Of a stretch of 64,000 nucleotides of DNA, positions 17,746 to 27,494 are shown in pieces. The notes beneath the pieces are model-generated. The model did not search any database and had not been told where the DNA came from. It was given only the letters and a program-made list of their open reading frames with translations. This DNA is from Hyphobacterium sp. CCMP332 (GTDB lineage Bacteria > Bacteroidota > Bacteroidia > Cytophagales > CCMP332), in the NCBI GenBank assembly GCA_014323545.1, contig CP058647.1:998001-1062000 (forward strand), given 5' to 3'. The position numbers and the translations under genes are program-made. Each line of letters starts with the position of its first letter. Position 1 is the first letter of the stretch.

Positions 17746-19251
17746 ATGGATTTACAGCAGTTAATTAATATAATAGGAAAAAAGGGTAAAAGGAATGCAG
17801 TTATTCTTAGCAGTCAGAATGCAAAATCCGATGATCTCAGGGTTCACGACCTCTATACAGGGCTAAAAACTGCTCAGTACAAAGATGAAAGACACGCCGC
17901 TCAAAAAATATTTAATACAGATACTGCTGACAAAAATTACATTAAATTAAGGTCAAAATTAAAAGACGCCCTCTTTCACAACCTCTTTTTTTTAAATTAT
18001 GACAATGACAAACACCCTCAATTTTCACAGGTAGAGTATGAGGTAAGAAAAAATCTTTTGCAGATAAAAATATTGCTGCGAGAAGGTGATAAAGAAAATG
18101 CTGAATGGTTGTTAATGAGGACAATAAAATTAGCAGAGAAATATCATTTTACTGCTGAACTTTTGGAATCCTATAGCCTTTGGCGAAATCAAATTTCTTA
18201 TTCCGGAAACCTATCCAAATTTGAAACGGTCAACAACATGGTTATTCGCTATGAAAAAATTAGCGCGGCAGAGAAAAGAGCTGAGTATTTATTGTACGCC
18301 TCGATGTGCAACATTCTAAAATCCCTTGTCAATAAAAGACGATTTGTTAACAAATTCAAAATCTGGGTAAAGGAAATTGAAGATTTAAGAAAAAAATACA
18401 ATACACCGAATTTATTATTAACAGAATTCAGACTTAAATCAAATTATTACGCCTTGAGCTCAGATTTTGAATCACTTTTAAAATTGTGCAATGACACAGA
18501 GAAAAGTTATTCAAAAGATTCTAATTCTGTACTCCAGACAAAGCGATCTGAAATAGCTTTAAATAAGATCATAGCCTGTTTGAATCTCAAGGAATTTGAA
18601 GAAGGCAAAAAACATGTTAAGAAAAGCCTTAAATACTTCAATAAGGATAATAATAACTGGTTTACATTTATGGAGAACTATTTCATTCTCTGTATGCGCA
18701 CCGGGAATTTTAATAAGGCCGGAGAAGTATTGGATGAAGTCAAATCCAATGTATTTTTTAGAATTCAATCAGAACTGGCCCGTGAAAGATGGTACATATA
18801 CCAAGGTTATTTTGCATTCGTAAGACCGGATCATAAGCCTAAATTTCAAATTCAAAGCTTTTTAGGTAAAATCCCGGAATTCAATAAAAACATGTTCGGA
18901 TACAATGCTGCCATATTAATAATCCATTTTTTCCACCTCTTAAAGGAAAATGACTTTGAAGAGCTGCACATAAGAATGGATGAGATGAAAAAGTATATTG
19001 GAAAGCAAATTAGTCGTTCGGGAAATGAAAGATTGCAAAGTTTCTTGCGATTGTTGCAGGTAGCACATCAAACAGGATTTAATTACAAGGTTACGGTAGA
19101 AAAATCTCAGAATTATTTAAAGAAACTCAAACGCTTTAAAGGTAGAGCAGAAGCTTTCGAAGAATTGGAAATAATGCAATACGAAGATCTCTGGCAAATA
19201 CTTTTGCAATTGCTAAAGGAAAGAAGCAGAAATTATATACGAATAAATTAA
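17746..19251 (+). CDS. Uncharacterised alpha-helical solenoid (TPR-like) protein
   Basis: I do not recognise this 501-residue protein. It has no signal peptide and no membrane segment. The sequence is almost wholly helical, basic and rich in aromatic residues at regular intervals, with TPR-like pairs such as REGDKENAEWLLMRTIKLAEKY, LKEFEEGKKHVKKSLKYF and MRTGNFNKAGEVLDEV. This suggests a cytoplasmic protein-binding or nucleic-acid-associated scaffold. It is monocistronic with its own predicted promoter and meets a convergent permease gene one base after its stop. Confidence 0.7.
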   Translation: MDLQQLINIIGKKGKRNAVILSSQNAKSDDLRVHDLYTGLKTAQYKDERHAAQKIFNTDTADKNYIKLRSKLKDALFHNLFFLNYDNDKHPQFSQVEYEVRKNLLQIKILLREGDKENAEWLLMRTIKLAEKYHFTAELLESYSLWRNQISYSGNLSKFETVNNMVIRYEKISAAEKRAEYLLYASMCNILKSLVNKRRFVNKFKIWVKEIEDLRKKYNTPNLLLTEFRLKSNYYALSSDFESLLKLCNDTEKSYSKDSNSVLQTKRSEIALNKIIACLNLKEFEEGKKHVKKSLKYFNKDNNNWFTFMENYFILCMRTGNFNKAGEVLDEVKSNVFFRIQSELARERWYIYQGYFAFVRPDHKPKFQIQSFLGKIPEFNKNMFGYNAAILIIHFFHLLKENDFEELHIRMDEMKKYIGKQISRSGNERLQSFLRLLQVAHQTGFNYKVTVEKSQNYLKKLKRFKGRAEAFEELEIMQYEDLWQILLQLLKERSRNYIRIN

Positions 19252-19252
19252 T

Positions 19253-20506
19253 TTACTTTGACCTAATTGCGATTACAGGATCAAGCCGTGCTGCGACCAC
19301 TGCAGGGAAAATTCCTGAAAAAACACCTACAATTCCCGCTACTCCCAGGCCGAGGACTATGTTTTTAAACGAAAGCGTGAGATTCAATGCACCTGTTGGT
19401 GCAAAAGTGACCAGATAAACCAGTAACAATCCCGCAGCTCCGCCAATTATGCTCAAAAAGAGAGCTTCAAATAAAAATTGAAATAATATAAAGAAATTCT
19501 TTGCTCCCAGTGATTTTTGAATTCCAATTAGATTAGTTCGTTCTTTTACAGATACAAACATAATATTGGCAATACCAAAACCGCCTACCAAAATTGAAAA
19601 GCCACCGATAATCCAACCGCCAATCCCAATTACATCAAATACTGAGGTTACTATATTGGCCAGCATTTCAGGACGGTTAATCGCAAAATTGTCTTTCTCC
19701 TTTGGCTTCAAACCACGAATTCTGCGCATGTTACCGCGTATTTCATTCTCCAGTTCAATTAATCCCAAATCATCTTCAAATCCCTTCACTGCAATTCTGG
19801 GCATGGTTCCTCCTCGACCTTTGATTTTGAAAATTTTCGTAAAAGAGCCAAGTGGAATAAAAATATTTGTATCATTGCTCGGGGCATTTAAGATATTTTC
19901 ACCCTGTTTTTCCATAACTCCTATTACATAGAATTTTCGATTTACAACTTTAATGGTCTTTCCCAGTGCTTCCCGGTCGCCAAATAATTGCTCCTTAATT
20001 TTTGATCCTATAATGGCCACGTTTACAGCAGCATCAATTTCTCTTTGAGTAAAATACCGTCCCTCATCAATACGTATATCTGAAACTTTATTTTGTTCAA
20101 AGGTAACACCGAGCAAAGCGGCTTCATCAGTGCTGCTGTTTTTGTATTTTGAATTGACAGATCCACGCACTACAAAAAATGAAATGGCGCTGGAATTTTG
20201 AAGACGCTTTCCCAAAAGATCAAATTCTTCAATTTCAACAACGGGGCGTTTTAGAAAATCCCACCAGGGATCACCTGGTTTAAATTCATAGGGCCATTTT
20301 TCGATATAAATTACTTTATCACCTAAAAAACTGAGACTTTCCTTTACACTTTTTTCCAATGAATCTACAACGGTGAATACCGTTATAATGGCAAAAATTC
20401 CAATAGTAACCCCTAACAAAGACAAAATGGTTCTTAGCAAATTGGCCTTCAAAGCCTGAAAGGCAAATCGAAAACTTTCGTAACTCAAACGGAGAAATAG
20501 AAACAT
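19253..20506 (-). CDS. ABC transporter permease, MacB/FtsX type
   Basis: An inner-membrane permease of the MacB family. It has a membrane helix at about 22-46, a long periplasmic MacB_PCD-type domain (about 50-280, with [23 protein letters not shown] and the GKTIKV segment) and three C-terminal helices near 295-320, 345-368 and 383-405, ending in [12 protein letters not shown]. The coupling-loop region [12 protein letters not shown] is typical. No partner ATPase of the LolD/MacB type is adjacent; the ATPase at 22307 belongs to another subfamily. Probably exports a lipoprotein or small molecule, substrate unknown. Confidence 0.9.
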   Translation of the reverse strand: MFLFLRLSYESFRFAFQALKANLLRTILSLLGVTIGIFAIITVFTVVDSLEKSVKESLSFLGDKVIYIEKWPYEFKPGDPWWDFLKRPVVEIEEFDLLGKRLQNSSAISFFVVRGSVNSKYKNSSTDEAALLGVTFEQNKVSDIRIDEGRYFTQREIDAAVNVAIIGSKIKEQLFGDREALGKTIKVVNRKFYVIGVMEKQGENILNAPSNDTNIFIPLGSFTKIFKIKGRGGTMPRIAVKGFEDDLGLIELENEIRGNMRRIRGLKPKEKDNFAINRPEMLANIVTSVFDVIGIGGWIIGGFSILVGGFGIANIMFVSVKERTNLIGIQKSLGAKNFFILFQFLFEALFLSIIGGAAGLLLVYLVTFAPTGALNLTLSFKNIVLGLGVAGIVGVFSGIFPAVVAARLDPVIAIRSK

Positions 20507-20552
20507 GTGAATTGACCTATTACGGAAATATAGAATTATTAACTCAATTTGT

Positions 20553-20560
20553 TAAATTTG
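20553..20560 (+). promoter_or_regulatory. Candidate -7 element for queA
   Basis: TAAATTTG matches TAnnTTTG exactly and lies 42 bases before the ATG at 20602. This excludes the earlier in-frame ATG at 20512 as the normal start. Confidence 0.5.
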
Positions 20561-20601
20561 CGACCTCATTTTTTAACCGGGTTCATTCCTTAAAAATACT
20601 T

Positions 20602-21648
20602 ATGAAATTATCTGAATTTAAATTCGATTTGCCAGAAAAACTCATTGCTCAAAATCCTGCTGATGAAAGAGATCAGTCGCGACTTATGGTTGTCCATAAA
20701 GAGTCTGGTAAAATTGAACACAAAGTCTTCAAAGATATATTGGATTACTTTGATGACGGTGACGTAATGGTAATGAATAATACTAAAGTATTTCCTGCCA
20801 GATTATATGGAAACAAGGAAAAAACAGGTGCCAAAATTGAAGTGTTCCTTTTAAGAGAACTAAACAAGGAAGCCAGACTTTGGGATGTATTAGTTGATCC
20901 CGCCAGAAAAATAAGAGTAGGTAACAAATTGTATTTCGGTGAAGGAGAATTGGTCGCTGAGGTGATCGACAATACAACTTCAAGAGGAAGGACGATACGT
21001 TTTCTTTACGATGGAGAGGATGAACAATTCTATAAAACAATTAACGCCCTGGGCCTTACTCCTCTTCCAAAATATATAAATAGAGAAGCTTCTGAGACAG
21101 ACAAAGAACGTTTCCAAACAATATTCGCATCCAATAAGGGAGCGGTGGCCGCACCGAGTGCCGGTTTACACTTTACTAAGCAAATTGTAAAGAGATTTGA
21201 AATAAAAGGAATTGATATTGTCCCAATTACGATGCATGTAGGTCTTGGAAGTTTTCGGGAAGTTGATGTTGAAGATTTGACCAAACACAAAATGGATTCT
21301 GAAAATTTTGAAGTTCCCGTTCATACCTGTAATGTTGTCAATAAAGCAATAGAAGATAAAAAAAGGGTATGTGCAGTAGGTACTACAACAATGCGTGCCA
21401 TTGAATCTTCAGTATCGGCCAGTAATCGATTAAAGACCAATGCCGGTTGGACGGATAAATTTATTTTCCCTCCATATGATTTTAAAATTGCCAATGCCAT
21501 GGTGACCAATTTTCAAACGCCTGAGTCAACACTTTACATGATGGCTTGTGCATTTGGTGGATACGAGCAAATCAGAGAAGCATATAAGGTAGCCATAAAA
21601 GAGAAGTATCGTTTTCTGGCTTATGGCGATGCTATGCTTATCGTCTAA
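20602..21648 (+). CDS. queA: S-adenosylmethionine:tRNA ribosyltransferase-isomerase
   Basis: Transfers the ribosyl part of SAM to the preQ1 base in tRNA, making epoxyqueuosine in queuosine synthesis. Starting at ATG 20602 gives 348 residues, the family length, opening with [20 protein letters not shown]. Further motifs are [33 protein letters not shown] and the late [13 protein letters not shown]. An upstream in-frame ATG at 20512 would add 30 unrelated residues and lies before the predicted promoter. ispD follows 9 bases later. Confidence 0.96.
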   Translation: MKLSEFKFDLPEKLIAQNPADERDQSRLMVVHKESGKIEHKVFKDILDYFDDGDVMVMNNTKVFPARLYGNKEKTGAKIEVFLLRELNKEARLWDVLVDPARKIRVGNKLYFGEGELVAEVIDNTTSRGRTIRFLYDGEDEQFYKTINALGLTPLPKYINREASETDKERFQTIFASNKGAVAAPSAGLHFTKQIVKRFEIKGIDIVPITMHVGLGSFREVDVEDLTKHKMDSENFEVPVHTCNVVNKAIEDKKRVCAVGTTTMRAIESSVSASNRLKTNAGWTDKFIFPPYDFKIANAMVTNFQTPESTLYMMACAFGGYEQIREAYKVAIKEKYRFLAYGDAMLIV

Positions 21649-21657
21649 TTTTAAACG

Positions 21658-22323
21658 GTGTATTTTGCAATAATTACAGCGGGAGGTACGGGCCAAAGAA
21701 TGGGCACCGAATCACCAAAACAATTTATTAAAATTGGTTCAAAGCCAATAATTGTTCATACAATTGAAAAATTTATTGCATTTAATTCTTCTATAAATCT
21801 CATTCTCACTTTGCCGGAAGAGTATTTTAATTCATGGCAAGAAATTAAGAATGAATATTTACCAAATCAGCAAATTACATTGGTGAAAGGTGGAATTTCC
21901 AGATTTGATTCTATAAAAAATGCCCTGGCCTTAATAGATGATCAAGAGGGAATAGTTGCAATTCACGATGCGGTAAGACCATTTCTAAGTCTTAAAATTA
22001 TTGAGGATTGCTATGAAAGCGCGGAAAAAACAGGTTCAGGAGTAGCAGCCATTTCCTTAAAAGACTCTATCAGGGAAACGAATAGGAATAAGTCATTTGC
22101 CCGGGACAGAAACAACTATAAATTAATGCAAACACCTCAAACCTTTGATATTAAAAAGATAGTAAAAGCTTACACAAACGCTAAAGATAAATCCTTTACC
22201 GATGATGCCGGGGTTTGGGAAAATGCGGGATTCGAAGTTAATCTGGTTGAAGGTGGAAGATTGAATATCAAAATAACCTATCCTGAAGATTTACTATTGG
22301 CGGAAGCTATTTTAAAAGCTTAG
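21658..22323 (+). CDS. ispD: 2-C-methyl-D-erythritol 4-phosphate cytidylyltransferase
   Basis: Third step of the MEP pathway to isoprenoids: MEP plus CTP gives CDP-ME. The 221-residue protein opens at a GTG with FAIITAGGTGQRMG, the CTP-binding signature, and has IAIHDAVRPF, KDSIRE, the LMQTPQTF motif and DDAGVWE. No ATG precedes the signature, so GTG 21658 is the start. It follows queA by 9 bases and its 3' end overlaps the convergent ABC ATPase gene by 17 bases. Confidence 0.95.
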   Translation: MYFAIITAGGTGQRMGTESPKQFIKIGSKPIIVHTIEKFIAFNSSINLILTLPEEYFNSWQEIKNEYLPNQQITLVKGGISRFDSIKNALALIDDQEGIVAIHDAVRPFLSLKIIEDCYESAEKTGSGVAAISLKDSIRETNRNKSFARDRNNYKLMQTPQTFDIKKIVKAYTNAKDKSFTDDAGVWENAGFEVNLVEGGRLNIKITYPEDLLLAEAILKA

Positions 22324-23026
22324 GATCTTCGAGTATTTCCCTTTGATTTGTCAACTCATCCTCGGTGATTTCTTTCAAACTTAGATCGCCTGAGGTTAGA
22401 TTTATAAAGCTTCCCTTAATATTTTTTAAATATTCTATATCATGTGTAACAAGAACAACAAGTTTATCCTGCTTGCTTTGCTCCGAAATAAGGTCAAAAA
22501 CTTTTCTTTTGTTTTCTAAATCCAGTTGAGATGTAGGTTCATCCAGAACAATAATCGGTGTTTCCTGTATAAAGCTTTGACAGATCCACACTAATTGCTG
22601 TTCACCCCCGGATAATTCCTGAAAAAAACTATTTCTGTAACTAAGTATACCCAGTCTTTCTAACCAGAAATCAACTTTTTTATAATCTTCTGAATTGTAA
22701 TTTCCAAAAACGGATTTGAATCGGTATCTGCCCATTACAACCAATTCACTAACTTTTAAATTAATTGATATTGAATTTTTTTGGTGCAGATATGAAATAT
22801 TTGTTGCCCTTTCAGAAACGGATATTGATTTCAAATCAATTCCTCCCCATTTAATTAATCCTCTATAGGGCTGTTGTTGAGCAATACATTTTAATAAAGT
22901 GGTTTTCCCAGATCCATTTTTACCTAAAATGCAAAAGGTACCGGGATGAGAAGTGGATAAGCTCAGTTCATTAATTAAGACATCGTCATAACCGGAGCTT
23001 AGGTTTATTATTTCTAATTCAGCCAA
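22307..23026 (-). CDS. ABC transporter ATP-binding protein (FecE/BtuD/HmuV-type)
   Basis: ATPase subunit of the iron-siderophore, haem or cobalamin uptake class. Walker A is GKNGSGKTTLL near residue 35, the Q-loop region SYLHQKNS is present, the signature is LSGGEQQLV and Walker B is IIVLDEPTS with the switch histidine in VTHD. The 239-residue length is typical. No permease or binding-protein gene is adjacent, so the partner must be encoded elsewhere. It precedes the convergent ispD and follows the DUF2795 gene on the same strand by 8 bases. Confidence 0.9.
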   Translation of the reverse strand: MAELEIINLSSGYDDVLINELSLSTSHPGTFCILGKNGSGKTTLLKCIAQQQPYRGLIKWGGIDLKSISVSERATNISYLHQKNSISINLKVSELVVMGRYRFKSVFGNYNSEDYKKVDFWLERLGILSYRNSFFQELSGGEQQLVWICQSFIQETPIIVLDEPTSQLDLENKRKVFDLISEQSKQDKLVVLVTHDIEYLKNIKGSFINLTSGDLSLKEITEDELTNQREILEDPKLLK

Positions 23027-23034
23027 AACACAGG

Positions 23035-23256
23035 CTAGTATTCGTCTTCATTGAAGAAAAAGTCATCTTTTGTTGGGTAATCAGGCCATATTTCCTCTAT
23101 GCTTTCAAAAGGTTGGCCATCATCTTCCAGTTCCTGAAGGTTTTCTACCACCTCCATAGGTGCACCTGATCTTATTGAAAAGTCAATAAGTTCTTCCTTG
23201 GTTGCAGGCCATGGGGCATCTTCAAGATAAGAAGCAAGTTCTAGCGTCCAATACAT
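23035..23256 (-). CDS. DUF2795 family small acidic protein
   Basis: A 73-residue protein, MYWTLELASYLEDAPWPATK onward, ending in the conserved DDFFFNEDEY. It is strongly conserved across Bacteroidota and belongs, by recollection, to the DUF2795 family of unknown function. A longer version beginning at a TTG at 23292 is unlikely because that TTG sits inside the -7 promoter element; the ATG at 23256 leaves a leader of about 27 bases. It is followed 8 bases later by the ABC ATPase gene. Confidence 0.85.
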   Translation of the reverse strand: MYWTLELASYLEDAPWPATKEELIDFSIRSGAPMEVVENLQELEDDGQPFESIEEIWPDYPTKDDFFFNEDEY

Positions 23257-23289
23257 ATGTAATTCTTTTGCTGGCTTTAAATTTGAGCG

Positions 23290-23320
23290 CAAAAATAAAT
23301 TTTAATTACAACTAAGCAAC
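23290..23320 (-). promoter_or_regulatory. Promoter of the DUF2795 gene
   Basis: On the minus strand GTTG (23320-23317), exactly 19 bases, then TATTTTTG (23297-23290): the -7 element is a full match and the -33 element has the core TTG. Start predicted near 23283. Confidence 0.6.
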
Positions 23321-23377
23321 GCTTGCTAAATTTATTTGTTCCGTTATTTAAAATTGTTTTGAAAATGATCGCTAATT

Positions 23378-24742
23378 CTACTCAATTTCATTCAAGAGCG
23401 ACTCTTTTATTTTTAACCGGAACTTTTGCCCTCTAAGTTTAGAAATCAGGTCCTGACTGCGTCTATCCTGATTTTCCATGACCCCGGATTGATTAAGATT
23501 ATCTTCAAATAATTTTATTTCACCTTTATCTCTCCTGATCATTTCCTTTAAAGTAGATATACGAATAATTTTTTGTTCTGTCTTACTTTTTCCGGAAAAA
23601 ACAGTATGTTTTTTCCTTATTTCAGTTTCAAGGTGATTTTTTTCAAAGATCAAGGCAATGGTTTCCCTGAATTTATTATAAATACTTCGTATTTCAGGAG
23701 CTGATGATTTGCCAGATTTTAACCATTTATCCTGAAGCTCTCTGGCCAAAGGTAAACTTTTGTCAATTGGCAACTCTTTTAGTTCTAGCGCCATACTTAA
23801 AAGTTTAGACTTTTGTTCGTGTAGTATTTTAAATTCTTCTTCATTCCTTTCATTGCTTTGATAACCTTGCCTTCGGGGGCTGCTATCTCTTTCGCGATAA
23901 TTTGGCCTGTTTTGAAAATCTCTTCGATTATTTCCCTGATGCTGGCCAATTCGTCTCCTTCGTTTTGGATTTTTAAGATTTTGTATGCTCTTGGCTAATT
24001 TACCTTCCAGTGATTTCATCAGCCTTTCCGGAATTTCACCAATACTTTCCCAATCTTTCTTAATTCCCTGAATCCTATTAATTATCACATCCTTATCCTG
24101 CTCATACATTAATTTCCTTACCTGGGAGATTAAGTATTTATACTGTTTTGACCTTTCTGCAATGATTTTCCTCTTTTGTTCATTGTATTTCTTCTTTTCC
24201 TCAAAAAAATGATTTACAGTGTTGTGAAAGGTCTGTTCAAGTTCTTCCTGTTTATCTTCGACTACAGCCCCCGTCCTTACCCAATTAAGGCGCAACTCTT
24301 TCATTTTTTCGGCTGTTTCTTCCCAGTCTTTACTGTCTTTAAGCGCGAGGGCATCTTTCAAAAGTGCCTCCTTGATTTCGAGATTTTTAATTCTGTTTTC
24401 AGCAATGTTCTCCTGAAGCCTGGATTCTATTTTGTCCAAACGTTCTATCAATGCTTCAAAATCACCGATGCCCTTATAGGTTGCCATTTTATCCTTCATG
24501 TGAAGGAGTTTCATCAAAAACGAACCTTTATTGGTGGCTTCATCTACAGATTTTTCTAATTCTTCAACTTTTTCTTGTAAACTGAGAAATCGTTCGACAA
24601 AATACTGGATGCTTTTTTCTTTGGTTTCGCGGACAATGCCTATTTCAAGGTCCTTATTTTTTAAGAAAGCTTTTCTGAAAACTTTCCCATCCTTTACGTA
24701 ACCGTATTCTTCAGGTTTATAATCTGGTTTCATGTCAGACAT
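23378..24742 (-). CDS. DUF349 coiled-coil protein with arginine-rich segment
   Basis: A 454-residue cytoplasmic protein made of long charged helices. Three or four DUF349-like three-helix units can be seen, for example KDSKDWEETAEKMKELRLNW and VIINRIQGIKKDWESIGEIP, each centred on a conserved tryptophan. Between about 270 and 310 there is an Arg/Asn/Gln-rich low-complexity stretch (NPKRRRRIGQHQGNNRRDF) suggesting nucleic-acid contact. DUF349 proteins are widespread in Bacteroidota and poorly understood. The gene is monocistronic, between DUF2795 and the divergent gamma-carbonic anhydrase gene. Confidence 0.82.
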   Translation of the reverse strand: MSDMKPDYKPEEYGYVKDGKVFRKAFLKNKDLEIGIVRETKEKSIQYFVERFLSLQEKVEELEKSVDEATNKGSFLMKLLHMKDKMATYKGIGDFEALIERLDKIESRLQENIAENRIKNLEIKEALLKDALALKDSKDWEETAEKMKELRLNWVRTGAVVEDKQEELEQTFHNTVNHFFEEKKKYNEQKRKIIAERSKQYKYLISQVRKLMYEQDKDVIINRIQGIKKDWESIGEIPERLMKSLEGKLAKSIQNLKNPKRRRRIGQHQGNNRRDFQNRPNYRERDSSPRRQGYQSNERNEEEFKILHEQKSKLLSMALELKELPIDKSLPLARELQDKWLKSGKSSAPEIRSIYNKFRETIALIFEKNHLETEIRKKHTVFSGKSKTEQKIIRISTLKEMIRRDKGEIKLFEDNLNQSGVMENQDRRSQDLISKLRGQKFRLKIKESLLNEIE

Positions 24743-24885
24743 TATTAGACTTAATTTAAGTAATAATGAATTTTAAGTAGATTCAAGACAAATTCAGGAC
24801 TTGTCTTTTCATTTCTTCATTAAAATCCGATCTTAGGATTATCTACAATTTTGTTTTGTAACTCAAAAATAATAAAAAAGCGCAA

Positions 24886-25413
24886 ATGGCATTAATTTTA
24901 CCCGTAAAGGGAAAAACTCCTAAAATTGGTAAAAATTGTTTCCTTGCTCCGAATTGCACTATAGTTGGAGATGTAGAAATAGAAGATAATTGTTCTATCT
25001 GGTTCAATGTGGTCATTAGAGGAGATGTAAATTCAATAAGAATTGGGAAACAATGCAATATTCAAGATGGAGCAGTATTGCATTGTACATATAAAAAAAC
25101 ACAAACCATACTTGGAGATAAAGTGTCAATAGGCCACAATGCAATTGTACACGGTTGTGAAATTGAAAATGATGTTCTGATCGGTATGGGGGCAATTGTT
25201 ATGGACCGCAGTATAATCCATCAAAATTCTATTGTAGCTGCTGGTTCCGTTGTTTTGGAAGATACAATTGTTAAAGAAGGGTCCATTTTTGGAGGAATTC
25301 CGGCTAAATTTCTAAAAAATGTAGATAGTAAAAGGTCAGATGTATTTGAGAGAACGGCCAGGAATTATGTCAAATACGCCTCATGGTTTGATCCGAATAT
25401 TAGGGAGATATAA
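24886..25413 (+). CDS. Gamma-carbonic anhydrase family protein (hexapeptide repeat)
   Basis: A left-handed beta-helix trimer of the YrdA/CaiE/gamma-CA group. Hexapeptide repeats run from about 10 to 150. The expected zinc ligands are present: the histidine in AVLHCTY and two in IGHNAIVHGC, along with NVVIRGD containing the conserved Arg and Asp. The 175-residue length fits. Whether it hydrates CO2 or acts on another substrate is not settled for most family members. It ends just before a shared bidirectional terminator. Confidence 0.9.
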   Translation: MALILPVKGKTPKIGKNCFLAPNCTIVGDVEIEDNCSIWFNVVIRGDVNSIRIGKQCNIQDGAVLHCTYKKTQTILGDKVSIGHNAIVHGCEIENDVLIGMGAIVMDRSIIHQNSIVAAGSVVLEDTIVKEGSIFGGIPAKFLKNVDSKRSDVFERTARNYVKYASWFDPNIREI

Positions 25414-25421
25414 AAATGAGA

Positions 25422-25452
25422 AAGCTCATTGATTAACAATGAGCTTTTTTTT
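25422..25452. terminator. Bidirectional intrinsic terminator between gamma-CA and icd
   Basis: AAGCTCATTG (25422-25431) and CAATGAGCTT (25437-25446) form a perfect 10-bp stem with a 5-base loop, followed by a T-run to 25452 on plus. The minus strand stem is followed by only a short T stretch, so it is strongest for the plus-strand gene. Confidence 0.85.
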
Positions 25453-25470
25453 AATTCTTGATTGTATTAA

Positions 25471-26733
25471 TTATAAATTTTTAATGATTTCAGTACCAAA
25501 TTCAGAACACTTTAGAAGTGTTGCCCCTTCCATCAATCTATGAAAATCATAAGTCACTTTTTTAGAAGCAATTGTTTTTGCAAGTGATGCGTAAATCAGG
25601 TCTGCTGCTTCTTTCCAGTTCATATACTCCAACATCAATGCACCTGACAATATCACAGAACCGGGATTCACTTTATCCTGACCTGCGTATTTTGGTGCAG
25701 TTCCATGTGTTGCTTCAAATATTGCTGCGCCGGTGGTATAATTGATATTTGCACCAGGTGCAATCCCTATTCCGCCTACAATGGCAGCAAGTGCATCAGA
25801 AACATAATCTCCATTAAGATTCAATGTGGCTATAACTGAGTATTCCGAAGGTCTCAATAAAATTTGTTGCAAAAATGCATCTGCTATTGAATCTTTGATT
25901 AATATTTTACCTGCGTCAGTGGCTGTTTTTTGCGCCTTGTCTGCTGCACTTTTCCCTTCTTTTTCAACAATCTGATCGTATTGTTGCCAGGTAAATACCT
26001 TATCGGAATAATCTTTTTCAGCAATATCGTAGCCCCATTTTTTAAAGGCGCCTTCGGTAAACTTCATAATATTTCCTTTGTGCACCAGAGTTACTGAAGG
26101 TTTCTTTGCTGCAATAGCGTAATCGATGGCTGCTTTTACCAATCTTTCGGTTCCTTCTTTGGAGACAGGTTTTATTCCAATTGAAGAAGTCTCCGGGAAT
26201 CTGATTTTATTTACAGACATCTCATCCTTCAAAAACTTCTTAATTTTTTCAGCCTCCGGAGTCCCGTGCATGTATTCAATACCGGCGTAAATATCTTCGG
26301 TATTTTCCCTGAAAATGACCATGTCCGTTTTGCTTGGATCCTTTACCGGTGAAGGCACACCTTCAAACCATCTTACCGGCCTTACGCAAGCATAAAGATC
26401 TAATTCCTGTCTTAAGGCAACATTTAGTGATCTGATTCCACCACCTACCGGAGTTGTCAAAGGTCCTTTAATACCAACTAAATAGGTTCGGAATGCTTCT
26501 AGTGTCTCTTCCGGAAGCCAGGATCCGTTTTTATTAAAAGATTTCTCTCCAGCGAAAACTTCTTTCCAATCTATTTTTCGCTTTCCACTATAGGCTTTTT
26601 CCACAGCAGCATCCAACACTCTTTTTGATGAGGCCCAAATATCGGGACCGGTACCATCACCTTCTATAAATGGGACTATAGGATTATCTGGTACGTTTAA
26701 CTTACCATTGGATATGGTTATTTTTTCTGACAT
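25471..26733 (-). CDS. icd: Isocitrate dehydrogenase, NADP-dependent
   Basis: TCA-cycle enzyme converting isocitrate to 2-oxoglutarate. It aligns along its 420 residues with E. coli Icd: [20 protein letters not shown] at the start, [20 protein letters not shown] with the serine of the isocitrate-binding loop, [31 protein letters not shown] and [17 protein letters not shown]. The Lys-Tyr in APKYAG is the NADP-specific pair, so NADP rather than NAD is the likely cofactor. Monocistronic. Confidence 0.96.
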   Translation of the reverse strand: MSEKITISNGKLNVPDNPIVPFIEGDGTGPDIWASSKRVLDAAVEKAYSGKRKIDWKEVFAGEKSFNKNGSWLPEETLEAFRTYLVGIKGPLTTPVGGGIRSLNVALRQELDLYACVRPVRWFEGVPSPVKDPSKTDMVIFRENTEDIYAGIEYMHGTPEAEKIKKFLKDEMSVNKIRFPETSSIGIKPVSKEGTERLVKAAIDYAIAAKKPSVTLVHKGNIMKFTEGAFKKWGYDIAEKDYSDKVFTWQQYDQIVEKEGKSAADKAQKTATDAGKILIKDSIADAFLQQILLRPSEYSVIATLNLNGDYVSDALAAIVGGIGIAPGANINYTTGAAIFEATHGTAPKYAGQDKVNPGSVILSGALMLEYMNWKEAADLIYASLAKTIASKKVTYDFHRLMEGATLLKCSEFGTEIIKNL

Positions 26734-26780
26734 CTTATAATGATATTGTGTTTAACAAAATGGAGCGTGAATTTAGGATT

Positions 26781-27494
26781 TTAAAACTCAAATTCTAAAC
26801 CTAATCTCTTTTTTAGCTCTATCAAGGCGGGGTTTTTTTGCGACAGATAGTCAAACTTTTCCTGAGGAGTATAAACAGTCTTTACTTTTTCAAGTTCAAT
26901 CCGTTTTATTTCCATCTGAAGGCTTTTATTTTTTACCTTTTTTCTGAGAAATAACAATAAATCCGATTTGATATCATTGTATCTGGCTTCATCGACAGGG
27001 CTGTCGATTATTATGTAAAGTTTTCCTTTTTCAAACTCAAATTCCTTTTGAAGAAGCTTGGCTTCGCCTATTTTATTTTTGGCTTTTAATACTTTGGTGT
27101 ATTCTGTTATGGCTTTTCGAATATCCTTATCAGTGTAATTCTCATCTACAAAATCGAAATCATCTTCTTCTTCCTCTTTTTCAGTCTTGTTATTAAAATC
27201 ATTAAGGTTAACAATAGGTTTTATTTTCGCTTTGATTTGTGATTTAGAGCCAAGGATGTTTTCCTTCTCAACATTGACTTTCTCTTGTGCTTGAGGCTTC
27301 GATATTTTGTTTTCCTTTTCCTTTTTATCTTCCTTGTCCTTCTCACTGGTAGATTCCATCAAATTGGAATCATCAGAATGAAATTCGTCAATGTTTTTTT
27401 CATCGGGCTCACTGCCGTAAGACTCAGAGAAATTTTCAAAGACCTGATTTGAGGAATTGTCTAATTCTGGCTTAGACTCAGGACTTTTTTTTTT
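26781..27494 (-). CDS. dnaX: DnaX tau-specific C-terminal region, read after a -1 frameshift
   Basis: This frame is open from the A10 run at 27494-27485 to a stop at 26781 and carries no independent ATG near its start. The first part is an acidic and lysine-rich linker; the last 100 residues are a folded domain ending KFDYLSQKNPALIELKKRLG, which I recognise as the usual end of Bacteroidota DnaX tau. It is offset by -1 from the frame of the ATPase domains. It should therefore be made as a fusion with the upstream frame, giving a tau of about 600 residues that could bind the polymerase alpha subunit and the DnaB helicase. An indel error in the A-run is the alternative. Confidence 0.8.
   Translation of the reverse strand, partial: KKKSPESKPELDNSSNQVFENFSESYGSEPDEKNIDEFHSDDSNLMESTSEKDKEDKKEKENKISKPQAQEKVNVEKENILGSKSQIKAKIKPIVNLNDFNNKTEKEEEEDDFDFVDENYTDKDIRKAITEYTKVLKAKNKIGEAKLLQKEFEFEKGKLYIIIDSPVDEARYNDIKSDLLLFLRKKVKNKSLQMEIKRIELEKVKTVYTPQEKFDYLSQKNPALIELKKRLGLEFEF

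Noticed and set aside
20512-20601. Upstream extension of queA from an ATG at 20512
   Set aside because: The extra 30 residues do not belong to the QueA family, the family length fits the ATG at 20602, and a -7 promoter element lies between them.
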